A stretch of 15,297 bases of DNA from Desulfocapsaceae bacterium (GTDB lineage: Bacteria; Desulfobacterota; Desulfobulbia; Desulfobulbales; Desulfocapsaceae): assembly GCA_029934775.1 (NCBI GenBank), contig JAOZLO010000022.1, forward strand, positions 1 through 15,297, read 5' to 3'. Under the pieces are notes generated by a model. That model made no database searches. It was not told the origin of the DNA and worked only from the letters and a program-made list of their open reading frames with translations. Positions 14,276 to 15,297 of the stretch are shown here, in pieces; position 1 is the first letter of the stretch, and the number at the start of each line of letters is the position of its first letter. A program made the position numbers and the translations under genes.

Positions 14276-15280
14276 TTATAGAGCCTTATTTTTCTCCATA
14301 TGCAGGATCAGATCAAGCATCCTGTTAGAATATCCCCATTCATTGTCATACCAGCTCATTACCTTAACAGTAGTCCCTATCACTTTAGTAGACTGGGCAT
14401 CAATAATTGAGGAATGGGCATTTCCCTGAAAATCGATAGAAACGAGGGGCAATTCTGTATAGCCGAGATATCTGCCGGAACCCTCTTTCAGTGCCTGGTT
14501 GACTTCTTCTACCGTAGTCTCTTTTTCTACTTCCATTACAGCATCCACAAGAGACACATTAGGAGTTGGAACACGGACAGCCAGGCCATCAAATTTACCT
14601 TTAAGTTCAGGTATCACTAGAGACACGGCTGCCGCTGCACCTGTTTTAGTCGGTATCATGGAAAGTGCTGCAGCTCTTGCCCGACGTGGATCGGAATGAG
14701 GAAAATCGAGTAAACGCTGATCACCCGTATACGCATGTATTGTAGTCATTAATCCTCTTCTTATGCCAAATCTGTCCAGGATTACTTTAGCAAATGGCGC
14801 CAGACAGTTGGTGGTACATGAGGCATTCGAGACGACGTGATGAACTGTAGCATCATACTCATCTTCATTTACACCCATAACAAAAGTTTTTACATTCCCC
14901 TTCGCTGGTGCTGATATAACAACCTTGACCGCTCCTCCATCAATATGGGCCTGAGCTAATTCTCCATCACTGAATATACCAGTACATTCAGCTACATACT
15001 CAACCCCCAGTTTCCCCCATGGAATATCTCCAGGGCTGCGATGGCTTGATACTGCTATTTTTTTGCCATCAATAATGATCCCATCCTCGCTGCTCTCCAC
15101 TTCTTTTTCATACACACCCATCACTGAATCGTATTTCAGAAGATGAGCAAGCATACTGTTATCAGTCAGATCATTGATTGCCACTACTTCAATTTCAGAA
15201 AACGCAGGATCCTTGCTGATCGCTCTGAAAATATTCCTGCCTATACGCCCAAAACCGTTGATTCCAATTTTAACTGCCAT
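14276..15280 (-). CDS. gap: Glyceraldehyde-3-phosphate dehydrogenase, type I
   Basis: Catalyses the reversible oxidation of glyceraldehyde 3-phosphate to 1,3-bisphosphoglycerate in glycolysis/gluconeogenesis. The 334-residue product is normal length. It opens with the Rossmann motif INGFGRIGRN (7-16). D37 in AINDLTD favours NAD over NADP. The active site SNASCTTNCLAP (151-162) has C155, and H182 in TTIHAYTGDQ is its partner; the S-loop DFPHSDPRRARAAALSMIPT follows, and the C-terminus has SWYDNEWGYSNRM (309-321). The ATG at 15278-15280 has AGGAG at 15288-15292, 7 nt upstream; a GTG two codons earlier overlaps that site and is rejected. Nothing is visible upstream because the window ends 17 nt beyond the start. 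The dikinase gene follows 312 nt downstream. Confidence 0.98.
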   Translation of the reverse strand: MAVKIGINGFGRIGRNIFRAISKDPAFSEIEVVAINDLTDNSMLAHLLKYDSVMGVYEKEVESSEDGIIIDGKKIAVSSHRSPGDIPWGKLGVEYVAECTGIFSDGELAQAHIDGGAVKVVISAPAKGNVKTFVMGVNEDEYDATVHHVVSNASCTTNCLAPFAKVILDRFGIRRGLMTTIHAYTGDQRLLDFPHSDPRRARAAALSMIPTKTGAAAAVSLVIPELKGKFDGLAVRVPTPNVSLVDAVMEVEKETTVEEVNQALKEGSGRYLGYTELPLVSIDFQGNAHSSIIDAQSTKVIGTTVKVMSWYDNEWGYSNRMLDLILHMEKNKAL

Positions 15281-15287
15281 ATTCACT

Positions 15288-15292
15288 CTCCT
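15288..15292 (-). promoter_or_regulatory. Ribosome-binding site deciding the gap start
   Basis: AGGAG 7 nt before the ATG at 15278-15280; it overlaps the alternative GTG region and so selects the ATG. Confidence 0.85.
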
Positions 15293-15297
15293 GTTCT

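Noticed and set aside
14065..14328. Plus-strand open frame of 87 codons between gap and the dikinase gene
   Set aside because: It runs into the antisense of gap, has no ribosome site, and its translation shows no recognisable family or composition typical of a protein.

Overview
The window looks like a chromosomal, mostly housekeeping segment from a sulfur-cycling deltaproteobacterium (Desulfobacterota, probably near Desulfobulbales). The basis is protein-level resemblance, the ATP synthase gene order b'-b-delta-alpha-gamma-beta without a/c, a YgaV-like sulfide-type regulator, and moderate G+C with AT-rich spacers. Lineage is an inference from memory, not a search. Apart from the short regulator/membrane-protein pair at about 8.6-9.3 kb, all genes read on the minus strand.

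Layout in coordinate order: partial atpD (beta; left edge), atpG (gamma), atpA (alpha), atpH (delta), atpF (b) and a b' subunit gene, all one minus-strand operon with a candidate promoter at about 4676-4705. Upstream of it lie alaS and an isochorismatase-family hydrolase, probably co-transcribed. A 490-base spacer follows, then on the plus strand an ArsR-family repressor and a DUF2892 membrane protein. Next, on the minus strand, are a Cys-rich SAP-like small protein, a 1427-residue PPDK-like dikinase with no PEP/pyruvate barrel, and gap (type I GAPDH) at the right edge.

The most unusual structure is a dispersed intergenic repeat seen four times here: A 1267-1402, B 4803-4916, C 8237-8392 and a short internally deleted copy D 9336-9391 in the opposite orientation. 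One end carries TTAGTACCTTACTCC; the other carries a CCCCTTGTGGGG hairpin. In three of four copies the hairpin lies 0-6 nt after the stop codon of a gene read in the same sense (atpA, alaS, the DUF2892 gene). A second, unrelated MITE-like palindromic element sits between atpG and atpD, so the ATP synthase operon holds two repeat families in its only two long internal spacers.

Functional reading: the atp genes build F1 and the peripheral stalk of the ATP synthase, with a and c presumably encoded elsewhere. AlaS charges tRNA-Ala. The ArsR protein has two Cys exactly 66 residues apart, as in the persulfide sensors YgaV/BigR/SqrR, and sits before a DUF2892 protein like the membrane part of YgaP; this predicts a reactive-sulfur response unit. 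GAPDH and the orphan dikinase share direction but are separated by 312 bases with no clear gene.
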